A stretch of DNA of 64,000 nucleotides from Marinobacter fonticola (GCF_008122265.1 NZ_CP043042.1:2852001-2916000); one strand, 5' to 3'; positions 8,056-16,280 are shown, counted from the stretch's first letter. Notes: generated from the sequence alone by a model not told the origin. Numbers and translations: made by a program.

Positions 8056-8568
8056 ATGAAAACCCAAAAACTTGCTCTTTACACGGGTGTGGCTGCCATT
8101 GTTCTCGCCGCTGGCGCCACCACGCTGGCGATCCAGGCTAAAGAACCCACCGAGTCATCGACCTCTATGGCCACGGCTGGCACGTCAGGCCCGGCGATTA
8201 CGATCTACAAGAACCCCAATTGCGGCTGCTGCCAGTCCTGGGCCGAACACCTCGATGCCAATGGCTTTGAGACCACCGTTGTAGAAACCAACAACCTAAA
8301 CGAGATCAAGCAACAGTATGACGTACCGCGTGAAATGGCCTCTTGCCACACCGCGCTGATTGGAGATTTGGTGATCGAAGGACATGTGCCGGCCGACGAC
8401 ATTGTAGCTTATCTGGAAGATCCGCAGTTCAATACCGTAGGGCTTTCAGTGCCCGGCATGGTCCAGGGTAGCCCCGGTATGGAAACCGGCAAGAAGGAGG
8501 ATTATAAGGTTATCGCCTTCAGGGCCAACGGTCAGCAAAGTGTGTTCCGCGAATATACCGATTACTGA
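8056..8568 (+). CDS. DUF411 (CopG-like) periplasmic metal-binding protein
   Basis: A 170-residue secreted protein. After a signal peptide or anchor (LALYTGVAAIVLAAGATTLA) comes the DUF411 domain with YKNPNCGCCQSW (C56, C58, C59), the conserved VPREMASCHTALI and VIEGHVPADDI segments, and a GLSVPGMVQGSPGME tail. DUF411 proteins occur in copper and silver resistance clusters and are thought to bind metal in a thioredoxin-like fold. Start at ATG 8056 after AAGGATTACC. Ten bases separate its stop from the next start, so it is in operon with the beta-propeller and cytochrome genes. Confidence 0.9.
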   Translation: MKTQKLALYTGVAAIVLAAGATTLAIQAKEPTESSTSMATAGTSGPAITIYKNPNCGCCQSWAEHLDANGFETTVVETNNLNEIKQQYDVPREMASCHTALIGDLVIEGHVPADDIVAYLEDPQFNTVGLSVPGMVQGSPGMETGKKEDYKVIAFRANGQQSVFREYTDY

Positions 8569-8578
8569 GGTCGGCGCC

Positions 8579-9433
8579 ATGAGAGCGATTATTCATTCTC
8601 TGAGCAGGGCTGCGTTGCATGTTTGCGCACTCACGCTGGCAATCGTTTTGCCAGCGCTGGTTCACGCCCACCCTGCAGACGACTCCCAACCAGTGAAGGC
8701 CCTGACGACCAACTCGTCAGGCGCTCTCCTGGTATTGAAGGAGGGTAGCCTGTTTTCCATACAAGACGGAGCTTCCACCGAGATCCCGTTACCGGCAACC
8801 GAACCGGTGGCTCGGCCCACCTCCTTGGCTAAGGGAGCGAACGGTAGTGTCTACCTCGCCGGTCCGGGCGTGGGCGTGTGGCGTTACTCTGGCGTCAATG
8901 AGGGCTGGCAACCCCTCGACGATACCTTGCCCGATCTCGGGGTTACAGCTATGGCCGCTCACTCCACCCAATCCGAAACCCTCTATGCGTATCTCGGGAA
9001 GGATGGCATGTTCCGGACCAGGAACGGCGGCGCAGAGTGGGTGAAAGTGGACAATGGGCCGCAAGAACCCGTGCAGTCATTCCTGCATTCGAACATGCCG
9101 GGCAGCATGGAAAGCGGCTGGCTGTTCGCGGGAACTACCCGCGGCGTCGCCCGATCCATGGACTGTTTTTGCTTCTGGGGCGATGCCGGCGATTTGCGCG
9201 GCACGGTGTCCGCCATCAGCTATGATCCTGCTGCTCCTGAAAACGTGTATGCCATCATCGAGGGCCAACTTCATCACAGCGCGGACGGCGGCGAGACCTG
9301 GACAAACCTCAAGGTCCCCCATGTCGTAACAGCCCTTGCTTTCTCACCGTCACAAGGCCTTGTCGTGGGAACCGAAAACGGGAACCTGTTTGCTCGTGGC
9401 GCCGCTGGCAAATGGAAGCCTGTCCATGGGTAA
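8579..9433 (+). CDS. Secreted beta-propeller (BNR/sialidase-like repeats) protein
   Basis: A 284-residue protein with a signal peptide ending near VHAHPADD. Repeated motifs of the Asp-box/BNR type are visible: MFRTRNGGAEWVKV and LHHSADGGETWTNLK, with strand-rich repeats between (VYLAGPGVGVWRY, LVVGTENGNLF). This indicates a beta-propeller of the Ycf48/BNR kind, not necessarily an active glycosidase. A CxC pair occurs in SMDCFCFWGD. It is tightly linked to the DUF411 gene upstream and overlaps the cytochrome c gene by 8 bp downstream. A role in periplasmic metal or redox chemistry is suggested by context only. Confidence 0.78.
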   Translation: MRAIIHSLSRAALHVCALTLAIVLPALVHAHPADDSQPVKALTTNSSGALLVLKEGSLFSIQDGASTEIPLPATEPVARPTSLAKGANGSVYLAGPGVGVWRYSGVNEGWQPLDDTLPDLGVTAMAAHSTQSETLYAYLGKDGMFRTRNGGAEWVKVDNGPQEPVQSFLHSNMPGSMESGWLFAGTTRGVARSMDCFCFWGDAGDLRGTVSAISYDPAAPENVYAIIEGQLHHSADGGETWTNLKVPHVVTALAFSPSQGLVVGTENGNLFARGAAGKWKPVHG

Positions 9434-9854
9434 ATGGATCTACTCTCTGGCCCTGGTCGCTACGCCTTTACTTGCCGGGGCCTCAGGTGGACCAGGAAGT
9501 GCCGACAACGCACCGACAGAAGTCGCCGGGGGCCGGCAAATTTATGAGCAGTATTGCGCCGCCTGCCACGGAAGGCAGGGTGAAGGCGCGGCCAACTGGA
9601 AAAAACCGGATGAGCGGGGCGAAATGCCCCCGCCACCTCACGATGAAACCGGCCACACTTGGCGTCACAGCGATACCATGCTGTTCAAAATGATCTCAGA
9701 AGGATGGCGACATCCGTTCAATAAAACTGAACGGCTCACGATGCCTGCATTTGGGGACAGCCTTACAAATCAGGAAATACATGCCGTCATAGACTACCTC
9801 AAGACCCTCTGGACAGAGGAACAACGGGAGTACCAGCAAATAGAAAGTCAGTAG
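9426..9854 (+). CDS. Periplasmic class I c-type cytochrome
   Basis: A 142-residue exported cytochrome c. Signal peptide MGKWIYSLALVATPLLAGAS; a single haem-attachment motif CAACH (C44, C47, H48); a likely distal haem ligand in LTMPAFGDSL; and a C-terminal helix (IHAVIDYLKTLW) typical of the monohaem fold. The start at 9426 overlaps the upstream beta-propeller gene by 8 bp, showing tight coupling. The partner is unknown. Linkage to DUF411 and Met-rich copper proteins suggests that it passes electrons in a metal-related periplasmic reaction, which is inference. Confidence 0.88.
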   Translation: MGKWIYSLALVATPLLAGASGGPGSADNAPTEVAGGRQIYEQYCAACHGRQGEGAANWKKPDERGEMPPPPHDETGHTWRHSDTMLFKMISEGWRHPFNKTERLTMPAFGDSLTNQEIHAVIDYLKTLWTEEQREYQQIESQ

Positions 9855-10227
9855 CCTCGCCTGGCCGCTCGGACATCCACCATTTTGGGATCTCTTATCC
9901 TTGCCGCTGGGGTTTTGATCGAAGTTGGCAGGCGCTTTCTGCTTGGCAGTGATCCGCAGTCGCTGAAGATGATGGCCGTCGCATCTATCGCCCTTGTCGC
10001 CAACATTGGCTGTCTGCTCCTGATCGCCAAACTCCGCGAAGGCGGCGCCCACATGAAAGCCAGTTGGATCTTTTCGGCCAATGATGTGGTCATCAATCTG
10101 GGGGGTTATCCTTGCGGGGCTTTTCGTTGCCTGGACCGACTCCAACTAACCAGACTTAGTTATTGGCGGCATTGTGGGAGGCATTGTACTCACCGGTGCC
10201 AAGCGAATCCTCGCATTAAAAGGATAA
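9855..10227 (+). pseudogene. Broken CDF-family cation transporter fragment
   Basis: The frame reads RLAARTSTILGSLILAAG and continues through SLKMMAVASIALVANIG, a CDF-like (cation diffusion facilitator) transmembrane region, but it lacks the start and N-terminal helices. At about 10098-10104 a run of six G shifts the frame. With one G removed the protein continues as INLGVILAGLFVAWTDSN, meets an in-frame TAA, then resumes PDLVIGGIVGGIVLTGAKR and ends at 10227. So there are three lesions: 5' truncation, frameshift and nonsense codon. It is probably a relic of a transporter replaced by the intact CDF gene 400 bp downstream. Confidence 0.7.
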
Positions 10228-10574
10228 TTCGACGCCTTTGGAGAACGTACAAAGTGCGCATGCGCAACACAGGCCTTTTTTAAGCCTTTCGGCGTTGATC
10301 ACGCTGGCGGACCACCCGATCATAAAGTGGCCTGTCCTGCACTCCATGGCTTACGGCCAATCGATTGAAATTACCCCTTACAAACAAGCGGAAGACTCGC
10401 CCTCACAAACGGTCGACTGCGGAAGGGAGTAGGGATCGATACACAGTGAATTGAAGCGATTCTTTCATGCGGAGCTTCGGGCTGCCTGACGCCAGGGCAC
10501 CTGGCACGTGTATTGAACGAAGCACGCGTACACGAGGCTTGTTCCCGAGTATGGGAACAACTAATGGCAAACAT
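10228..10574. other. Intergenic region with one small inverted repeat
   Basis: No convincing gene in this stretch. It contains an 8-bp inverted repeat TTGTTCCC / GGGAACAA (10539-10546 and 10553-10560) with a 6-base loop, just upstream of the CDF promoter. It could be an additional operator or a weak hairpin. Confidence 0.4.
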
Positions 10575-10605
10575 TTGACCCTGTAGTGACTACAGGGTTC
10601 ATAAC
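10575..10605 (+). promoter_or_regulatory. CadR/ZntR-type promoter of the CDF transporter
   Basis: -35 TTGACC (10575-10580), 19-bp spacer, candidate -10 CATAAC (10600-10605). A perfect 21-bp dyad at 10578-10598 has arms ACCCTGTAGT and ACTACAGGGT around a central G. This closely resembles the known CadR-type operator of cadmium/zinc systems. No CadR-like gene is in the window, so the regulator acts from elsewhere. Confidence 0.8.
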
Positions 10606-10636
10606 TGTATAGAAATCTTCGTTGATAGAGGCAGAT

Positions 10637-11536
10637 ATGCACGACCATAGTCATGATCACAGCCACCATTTCGACACTCACAACCGTTCCTTTGCGATTG
10701 CGGTGATTCTCAATACGCTGTTTGTCGTCATCGAAGCTGTGTATGGGGTTGTCTCCGGCTCTCTGGCGCTGCTGGCCGACGCTGGCCACAATCTGAGCGA
10801 TGTGATGGGTCTGATTCTGGCCTGGGTGGCCAGTTGGCTCGCCAGCAAAGCCGCGACGCACGCCAAGACCTATGGCCTGAAGAAAACCACCATTCTGGCG
10901 GCGCTATTTAATGCGCTGATTCTGATCGCCGCTGTCGGTGGCATCACATGGGAAGCCATCCAACGCCTGACAGATCCCGCCGATGTTGCTGGCATGACCG
11001 TAGTCGTGGTCGCCGGTATCGGCGTGCTGATCAACGGCGCCACCATGATGCTCTTTCTCAAAGGGCAGAAAGGGGACATCAATATCCGTGGCGCCTTTTT
11101 GCATATGGCCGCAGATACAGCGGTATCAGTGGGCGTTGTGATCTCCGGTACGGTACTGATGTTTACCAACCTGACCTGGATTGACCCGATCGTGAGTCTC
11201 GTTATTGCCGCTGTGATCTTTATGGGCACCTGGCAGCTACTGAAAGATTCCGTAAAACTGGCCGTCGATGCCGTTCCCAAGGGCATTGATCTTTCGGCTG
11301 TCCATGAACGCCTTGAGAATCTACCTGGCGTTCAATCGGCCCATCACCTTCACATATGGGCACTGAGTACCACCGAAAATGCGCTGACCGTTCATCTGGT
11401 AAAGCCGGATCCAGAGAGTGATGATCGGGTCATCAGTGAGGCCGCTGACATGCTCAACGAGCACTTTGGCATCCAGCATACGACCATTCAATGGGAGCGC
11501 GGTGACGATCAATGCCCGAACACTAGCCATTGTTGA
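10637..11536 (+). CDS. CDF-family zinc/cadmium efflux transporter (CzcD/ZitB-like)
   Basis: Inner-membrane metal/proton antiporter of 299 residues. The His-rich start (MHDHSHDHSHHFDTH) is followed by six hydrophobic helices. The metal-site motif LLADAGHNLSDV lies in helix 2 and HMAADTAVSVG in helix 5, i.e. the HxxxD pair with AGHN that marks Zn/Cd-type CDF proteins. The C-terminal cytoplasmic domain has HHLHIWALS. The ATG at 10637 follows AGAGGCAG. The promoter has a CadR-like operator, so expression is probably induced by Zn, Cd or Pb. The broken CDF fragment upstream is a separate relic. Confidence 0.93.
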   Translation: MHDHSHDHSHHFDTHNRSFAIAVILNTLFVVIEAVYGVVSGSLALLADAGHNLSDVMGLILAWVASWLASKAATHAKTYGLKKTTILAALFNALILIAAVGGITWEAIQRLTDPADVAGMTVVVVAGIGVLINGATMMLFLKGQKGDINIRGAFLHMAADTAVSVGVVISGTVLMFTNLTWIDPIVSLVIAAVIFMGTWQLLKDSVKLAVDAVPKGIDLSAVHERLENLPGVQSAHHLHIWALSTTENALTVHLVKPDPESDDRVISEAADMLNEHFGIQHTTIQWERGDDQCPNTSHC

Positions 11537-11573
11537 ACGCCCTATTTGCCGAATCACGAGCGTCTGCCCCCCC

Positions 11574-12533
11574 ATGCGAGACATAATTGAACGCCATCAA
11601 GTCTGGGCCTACCTCATCGCTGTCGTCCTCGGCCTTTTCGTAGGTTGGAAGACTTCCCCCGGTGAGGTGGGGCCTGACTACATGATCTGGACACTACTTG
11701 GGATTCTGCTCTACACCACGTTTACCCAAACACCATTGACTCACCTGTCCGAGGTATTCCGAGACCGCCAGTTCATGGGCGCCTTGCTCACCGGCAATTT
11801 CGTGGTAATGCCGGCTATCACCGCCTTGCTGGTATTGGCGTTACCGGATAACGACGCGCTGAAGTTGGGTCTGCTTCTGGTGTTACTCATGCCCTGTACC
11901 GATTGGTTCGTCACCTTCACCCATCTTGGCAAGGGAGACAGCACCCGAGCGGTTGCGGCAACGCCGGTTCTTCTGGTCGCACAATTGGCTCTTCTGCCAC
12001 TCTACCTGTGGCTCTTCCTGGGCAGCCAGTTTGGGGTGAATCTTGAGTTTGGGCGACACCTCCTACCCGCCTTTGTTGGGCTGATTATTGTCCCGCTTAT
12101 CCTGGCATTTCTGACCCATAAATGGGCTGAAGATTCCAGAAAAGCCAGTCGGTTCATTCGCTTGACGGGCCTGATGCCAGTCCCTTTGCTAACAGTCATA
12201 CTTTTCATAGTCTCGATGACACAAGCCAGCCAGATTGCCAGTACCGGTGGTATTGTCTGGATCTTGATGATTCTTTTCCCGACCTATCTGCTAGCGGCAG
12301 CTCTGGTTGGGAAGGGTCTGCGCCAGATCTTTCGGTTGTCACCCGAAACTGGACGAACTGTTGTCTTCAGTCTTGGCACGCGCAACTCCTTTGTGGTTTT
12401 ACCTTTGGCACTGTCAATGCCAGAGGCCTGGGCTGCGGCCGTCGTGGTGATTGTCGTGCAGTCCCTGGTGGAACTGTTTGGAATGATGTTTTATCTGAGG
12501 TGGGTGCCCGATCGGCTGCTACCGAACACCTGA
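11574..12533 (+). CDS. ACR3 / bile-acid:sodium-symporter-family permease
   Basis: A 319-residue membrane protein with about ten hydrophobic segments. LLVLLMPCTDWFVTFTHLGKGD corresponds to the Cys-containing helix of ACR3 arsenite permeases, and SLGTRNSFVVLPLALSMP to the conserved C-terminal crossover helix. The protein would export an oxyanion such as arsenite, but the Cys-Thr-Asp sequence differs from canonical ACR3, so the substrate is uncertain. It starts 37 bp after the CDF gene. No strong Shine-Dalgarno precedes ATG 11574 (a C-run is there), so translation may depend on coupling. No arsR or arsC lies nearby. Confidence 0.75.
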   Translation: MRDIIERHQVWAYLIAVVLGLFVGWKTSPGEVGPDYMIWTLLGILLYTTFTQTPLTHLSEVFRDRQFMGALLTGNFVVMPAITALLVLALPDNDALKLGLLLVLLMPCTDWFVTFTHLGKGDSTRAVAATPVLLVAQLALLPLYLWLFLGSQFGVNLEFGRHLLPAFVGLIIVPLILAFLTHKWAEDSRKASRFIRLTGLMPVPLLTVILFIVSMTQASQIASTGGIVWILMILFPTYLLAAALVGKGLRQIFRLSPETGRTVVFSLGTRNSFVVLPLALSMPEAWAAAVVVIVVQSLVELFGMMFYLRWVPDRLLPNT

Positions 12534-12579
12534 AAAGACTGACACCAATTTAATCAAACTAAAAATATGGAGATCTCAC

Positions 12580-13218
12580 GTGCGAACCCGAACCCTGGTC
12601 GTAAGTCTCGTTCTGCTCTGTCTGGCTATCTTCGCAGCCGCTTTTGTTTTATACGATCGTTCTGAGGGCACAAACGAACCCGCCGTCGTTGAAAAAACGC
12701 CCCTGGTAAGGGATTACTCACCCGTTATTGGTCCCGAGGACGCGCCCGTAACCATTGTCGAGTTCTTCGATCCATCCTGCGAGGCGTGTCGCGCCATGTA
12801 CCCCTACGTAAAACAGATTATGGCGGCCTACCCTGACAAAGTGCGCCTGGTATTGCGCTACGTGCTATTTCACAAAGGCTCGGAAGAAGCCGTCAGAATC
12901 CTGGAGACGGCTCGCGAACAGGCGATCTATGAGCCGGTGCTTGATGCTGTTATGGAAGCCCAGCCCCAGTGGCATGACGATCCCGATGTCACGGCAGCAT
13001 GGGATGCAGCAAAGTCAGCGGGGCTCGATGTTGAGGCCGCCCGTGCCAGTATGAACTCGTCTGAAATCGACGACATTATCCAGCAGGATGCTGCGGACGT
13101 TAAAGCGGTCGGAATTTCCGGTACGCCGACATTCTACGTCAACGGAGAACAGTTGAGCCGCCTGGGCCCTCAGGAACTGTACGACCTGGTGAGTTCCAAG
13201 GTAGAGTCATCGCAGTAA
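12580..13218 (+). CDS. DsbA-family thioredoxin-like periplasmic protein
   Basis: A 212-residue protein with an N-terminal membrane anchor or signal (VVSLVLLCLAIFAAAFVLY) and a DsbA-like thioredoxin fold. The active site is C67-x-x-C70 in FFDPSCEACRAM and the cis-Pro loop is GISGTPTFYV. It uses a GTG start at 12580 with GGAG 11 bases upstream. The next genes are ctaG and sco, so it may reduce or oxidise the cysteines of copper chaperones that serve cytochrome oxidase. Similar DsbA-family proteins are common in metal islands. The direction of its redox reaction cannot be told from sequence. Confidence 0.85.
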   Translation: MRTRTLVVSLVLLCLAIFAAAFVLYDRSEGTNEPAVVEKTPLVRDYSPVIGPEDAPVTIVEFFDPSCEACRAMYPYVKQIMAAYPDKVRLVLRYVLFHKGSEEAVRILETAREQAIYEPVLDAVMEAQPQWHDDPDVTAAWDAAKSAGLDVEAARASMNSSEIDDIIQQDAADVKAVGISGTPTFYVNGEQLSRLGPQELYDLVSSKVESSQ

Positions 13219-13239
13219 AAAACTAACTCCGGCAACGCC

Positions 13240-14082
13240 ATGTCACTGCTTGACTACCTTTTACCCTACGATTTCTCGCCGCTGACCGTGCTGAGCTACA
13301 TGCTCGTGATGGGGTTCTATGGCATCGGACTGCTTCGGATGCCGGATCAGGAGCGGCCGGGCGCATTGCGGATCTTCGCCTTCACACTGGGGGTAATAAT
13401 CTGTTACGCGGTGATGCAGACCCGCTTCGATTACTACGCGCAATACATGTTCTTCGTCCATCGGGGCCAGCACCTGATTCTTCATCACATTGGGCCGATT
13501 CTGATCGCCCTGTCCAACCCCTTGCCGGTCATGCGGTTCTGGTTCGCTAAAATCAGCCTACGTTGGAAACATGCGTTACGCCCCCTCGGTTGGGTCTATA
13601 AAGTTCTGCAACAGCCCTTTATCGCCCTGTTCCTGTTTGTCGGACTCATTTATTTCTGGCTCTGGCCATCGATCCATTTCGACGCCATGCTCAGCCGGAA
13701 CCTGTATTGGGTCATGAACTGGAGCATGTTGCTGGACGGCCTGCTGTTCTGGTGGCTGATCTTTGACCCGAGGCCACCGGCCATCACCTCATCGCTGGGA
13801 TATGGAAAACGCATGCTGGTTCTGGCTGCGGCAGGCCTACTCCAGATGTTCCTGGGGGCATGGATCGTATTTTCGAGAGACATGGTCTACGACGTTTATG
13901 AGGTCTGTGGTCGCGCTTGGCCCTTGGCCCCGGAAACCGATCAACTCCTCGGTGGCATGCTGACCTATATTCCTCCTGCAATGATGAGCATCCTCGGTAT
14001 TCTTCTTATTTTGAGGCGCGCCATGCACGAGGATGGGAAATACAAGACTCATCCCAAACAATTGGAGAAGATGACATCATGA
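13240..14082 (+). CDS. ctaG: CtaG (caa3-type) cytochrome c oxidase assembly factor
   Basis: A 280-residue polytopic membrane protein with about seven hydrophobic segments and the conserved histidine region FVHRGQHLILHHIGP characteristic of the CtaG/caa3 assembly family. Family members help deliver copper to the CuB site of caa3-type oxidases in Bacillus; here the target oxidase is not in the window. It begins 21 bp after the DsbA-like gene and its TGA overlaps the ATG of sco (ATGA), so the three form a unit. In a metal island it may also influence periplasmic copper supply, which is inference. Confidence 0.88.
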   Translation: MSLLDYLLPYDFSPLTVLSYMLVMGFYGIGLLRMPDQERPGALRIFAFTLGVIICYAVMQTRFDYYAQYMFFVHRGQHLILHHIGPILIALSNPLPVMRFWFAKISLRWKHALRPLGWVYKVLQQPFIALFLFVGLIYFWLWPSIHFDAMLSRNLYWVMNWSMLLDGLLFWWLIFDPRPPAITSSLGYGKRMLVLAAAGLLQMFLGAWIVFSRDMVYDVYEVCGRAWPLAPETDQLLGGMLTYIPPAMMSILGILLILRRAMHEDGKYKTHPKQLEKMTS

Positions 14083-14690
14083 TTACCCGCTTTCGCCGAG
14101 GCTGCGCAGCTCTCTCGGCTGCCTCGTTGATGATAATACTTCTCACTGGTTGCTTTGATAACGATAAAAGCTGGAATGGAAAAGATATCAGCGGCTTGAT
14201 GCCCGAACTGAAGTTCAATTTGATCAGTAGCGAAGGCACTGCAGTCTCGGCTGAGGACTACAGCGGTCATGTGAGGCTCCTGTTTTTTGGGTTCACATCT
14301 TGCCCGGACGTCTGCCCAACGGCGCTTCAGAAACTGAATCAGGCCACCAGTGGTCTGCCACCAGAGCTACAGGAAAAAGTCCTCATTTTGTTCGCAAGCG
14401 TGGATCCCAAGCGGGATACACCTGAGCGCCTCGCCAAGTATGTTAATCATTTCGGTACCGATATCGTAGGTTTAACAGGAGAAGAGCTGCAACTTCGTGA
14501 GCTGGCCAAACGTTACAGGACCACCTTCGGTTACGGTGACCCAGACACAGACGGCAATTATCCCGTGTCCCACAGTAGCGCAGTGTATGTATTTGATCGC
14601 AGAGGTAACGCTCGCCTATTAATCAGACCGGATTTGAGCGCTAAAGAAATTCAGGATGACCTTATCAACCTCGTTCAAGAGAGTTCTTGA
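14079..14690 (+). CDS. Sco1/SenC-family copper chaperone lipoprotein
   Basis: A 203-residue protein with a lipoprotein signal (lipobox LLTGC, lipidated Cys25) and a thioredoxin-fold Sco domain. The copper site is C75-x3-C79 in FTSCPDVCP plus the downstream His in PVSHSSAVYVF; DPKRDTPERL is also a Sco signature. It would hand copper to the CuA site of cytochrome oxidase or act as a thiol reductase in that process. The start at 14079 is set by the ATGA overlap with ctaG and the upstream TTGGAGAAG. It is the last gene of the plus-strand copper run. Confidence 0.93.
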   Translation: MITRFRRGCAALSAASLMIILLTGCFDNDKSWNGKDISGLMPELKFNLISSEGTAVSAEDYSGHVRLLFFGFTSCPDVCPTALQKLNQATSGLPPELQEKVLILFASVDPKRDTPERLAKYVNHFGTDIVGLTGEELQLRELAKRYRTTFGYGDPDTDGNYPVSHSSAVYVFDRRGNARLLIRPDLSAKEIQDDLINLVQESS

Positions 14691-14818
14691 GATCATTTTG
14701 GAAATTACTACGGCAGCTTGACCTCAATCTTTCATTACATAGCCGATAGCGTCCGGCCATACAGCTAGTTTTAGAGTGCCAAGCCACAGAGCTCAAAACC
14801 TATCTTCGAGTTAATGCT

Positions 14819-14837
14819 TTATTCAAACTACATTCAG
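14819..14837 (+). promoter_or_regulatory. Direct-repeat motif upstream of response regulator
   Basis: TTATTCAAACTACATTCAG, a TTCA-type direct repeat with 11-bp spacing, 113-131 bp upstream of the regulator gene. It matches the motif found in the same gene-relative orientation before czcC, two porins and two small secreted proteins in this block. It is a weaker match than the others, and autoregulation is an inference. Confidence 0.45.
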
Positions 14838-14949
14838 CTTCGTTTGTTGAAATTCCAGCGCTTGTGGACCTTTAACTCCGACGTCTTTGTTCACCAGACA
14901 TGAATACTGATGTGTTTAGCTCCTCCAAAATTATGAGATCGCCCTACAA

Positions 14950-15630
14950 ATGAAGCTACTAATTATCGAGGACAACGTAATACTGGCAGACAAACTTGCT
15001 AGCTGGTTAGTAAAAGAAAATTACACCGTAGATATAGCTCATAATGGCTCAGAAGCAAATTTTTTAGTAGAGACAGGCAATTACCAGTCAATCATTCTTG
15101 ACATCGGGTTGCCGGATGAAAATGGGTTATCTTTAATGCAGAAGTGGAGAAAAAGCGGAAGAGACGAAGCCATTCTTATATTGACGGCTCGCTCAAACTG
15201 GACTGAGCGAGTTGAGGGCTTGAATGCCGGAGCAGACGATTATCTTCCAAAGCCATTTGAATTCGATGAACTAAAGGCTAGACTCAACGCCATTGTAAGA
15301 CGAAGGGATGGAAGAACAACTGACAAGATCAGCGTAGATGATTACTCTCTAAACTCAACATATCGAACCTTAACAACTCCCGAGCATGAAGAGTTTAGGT
15401 TAACGGCGACAGAATATCGTCTTCTACAATGTTTTCTTAGGTCACCAGACCGGGTTTTTTCGCAAGACGAGCTTGTAGAGGCGCTGTACAATATTGAAAG
15501 ATGCCCCACCAGAAATGTCGTTCAGGTTTATATAGCCAGACTAAGGAAGATATTAGGAAAGGAAAAAATAAAAACATTAAGAGGCCAAGGCTATTTTTTT
15601 GCAAAAAAGCCTAATGTCCGAAAATTATAG
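14950..15630 (+). CDS. OmpR/PhoP-family response regulator
   Basis: A 226-residue two-component regulator. The receiver domain has acidic residues in IIEDN, phospho-acceptor D51 (IILDIGLPDENG), the Thr switch in ILTARS and Lys in PKPFEFDEL. A C-terminal winged-helix DNA-binding domain follows (FRLTATEYRLLQCFL, RNVVQVYIARLRKIL, TLRGQGYFF). The gene is AT-rich compared with the copper island before it. Its likely partners are the PhoQ-like kinases at 16670 and 26267. It sits near czcCBA and porin genes and would bind the 19-bp direct-repeat motifs upstream of them, an arrangement similar in logic to CzcR in Pseudomonas. The target set is inference. Confidence 0.9.
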   Translation: MKLLIIEDNVILADKLASWLVKENYTVDIAHNGSEANFLVETGNYQSIILDIGLPDENGLSLMQKWRKSGRDEAILILTARSNWTERVEGLNAGADDYLPKPFEFDELKARLNAIVRRRDGRTTDKISVDDYSLNSTYRTLTTPEHEEFRLTATEYRLLQCFLRSPDRVFSQDELVEALYNIERCPTRNVVQVYIARLRKILGKEKIKTLRGQGYFFAKKPNVRKL

Positions 15631-15700
15631 CGAGCCACGCGAGCGAAGCCGTCCATGGCTCGACACGCCATACTCCAAAGCTCATTGAGTCGTCTAAGTG

Positions 15701-15940
15701 TTAAAACTTTTCCATGAGATCTGAAATTAATTTTTTGAGAATTTGGTGTTCCTTTTCTAAGTTTTCTACAGCTTCACGGTCATCAATTATTTCTTTAGAG
15801 GTGCGCTCATCAATGCTTTTGTTAGGGTAGCTCCTAGCTTCATTGTAACGATCCGCCTGACCGCCATTTTCACCGGCAAAGGCCACTGAAACACCACTAC
15901 CCAGAAAGACAACTGTTAGTAAAATTAATGTTTTTTTCAT
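15701..15940 (-). CDS. Small secreted charged protein next to kinase
   Basis: A 79-residue protein: signal peptide KKTLILLTVVFLGSGVSVAFA, then a short hydrophilic mature part rich in Glu, Lys and Asp, ending in a probable amphipathic or coiled helix (AVENLEKEHQILKKLISDL). The ATG ending at 15940 follows CGGAG. It lies convergent to the response regulator, and its upstream region carries the block's 19-bp direct-repeat motif. A second small secreted protein sits beside the other kinase. It could be a periplasmic modulator of the kinase, but the family is not recognised and the function is unknown. Confidence 0.65.
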   Translation of the reverse strand: MKKTLILLTVVFLGSGVSVAFAGENGGQADRYNEARSYPNKSIDERTSKEIIDDREAVENLEKEHQILKKLISDLMEKF

Positions 15941-16015
15941 GCGAAGCTCCGATGAATACTGTACATAGATCACTGATCCAATACCTTCAGTGCATGATCA
16001 GTAGAACATCAAAAC

Positions 16016-16034
16016 CTTAAATACATTTGAAATT
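16016..16034 (-). promoter_or_regulatory. Direct-repeat motif upstream of small secreted protein
   Basis: On the coding strand the site reads AATTTCAAATGTATTTAAG, 76-94 bp upstream of the ATG at 15940. The TTCAA half-site is intact and the second half-site is degenerate. Orientation relative to the gene is the same as at the other sites. Confidence 0.5.
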
Positions 16035-16280
16035 TCATACAGTTTAAAAATAATATTCTAGGTAGTGGCAATTTCTCTGGAATCCGCGCATGCGTAATTA
16101 GAGCTTTCAGGCCGACAATGAGAAAAATGGAGAAGGGCATACAAAAATCACGCATTTCCGACAGCCAGATAGTATAGATCCCCAAGCATACCTAGGGTTC
16201 CGGCGCGTTGTCGCAATCATGGCATGGGCTGGGGCGACCATTTACAACCGGCTCAGAAAACGAAGCTCGATTCGCTAGTA

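Noticed and set aside
10255..10266. Palindrome TGCGCATGCGCA
   Set aside because: Short GC-rich alternating palindrome with no nearby start and no second copy; likely chance.
11418..11573. N-terminal extension of the ACR3-like permease
   Set aside because: The extension overlaps the CDF gene in another frame and has no hydrophobic or family sequence; the ATG at 11574 begins the conserved part.
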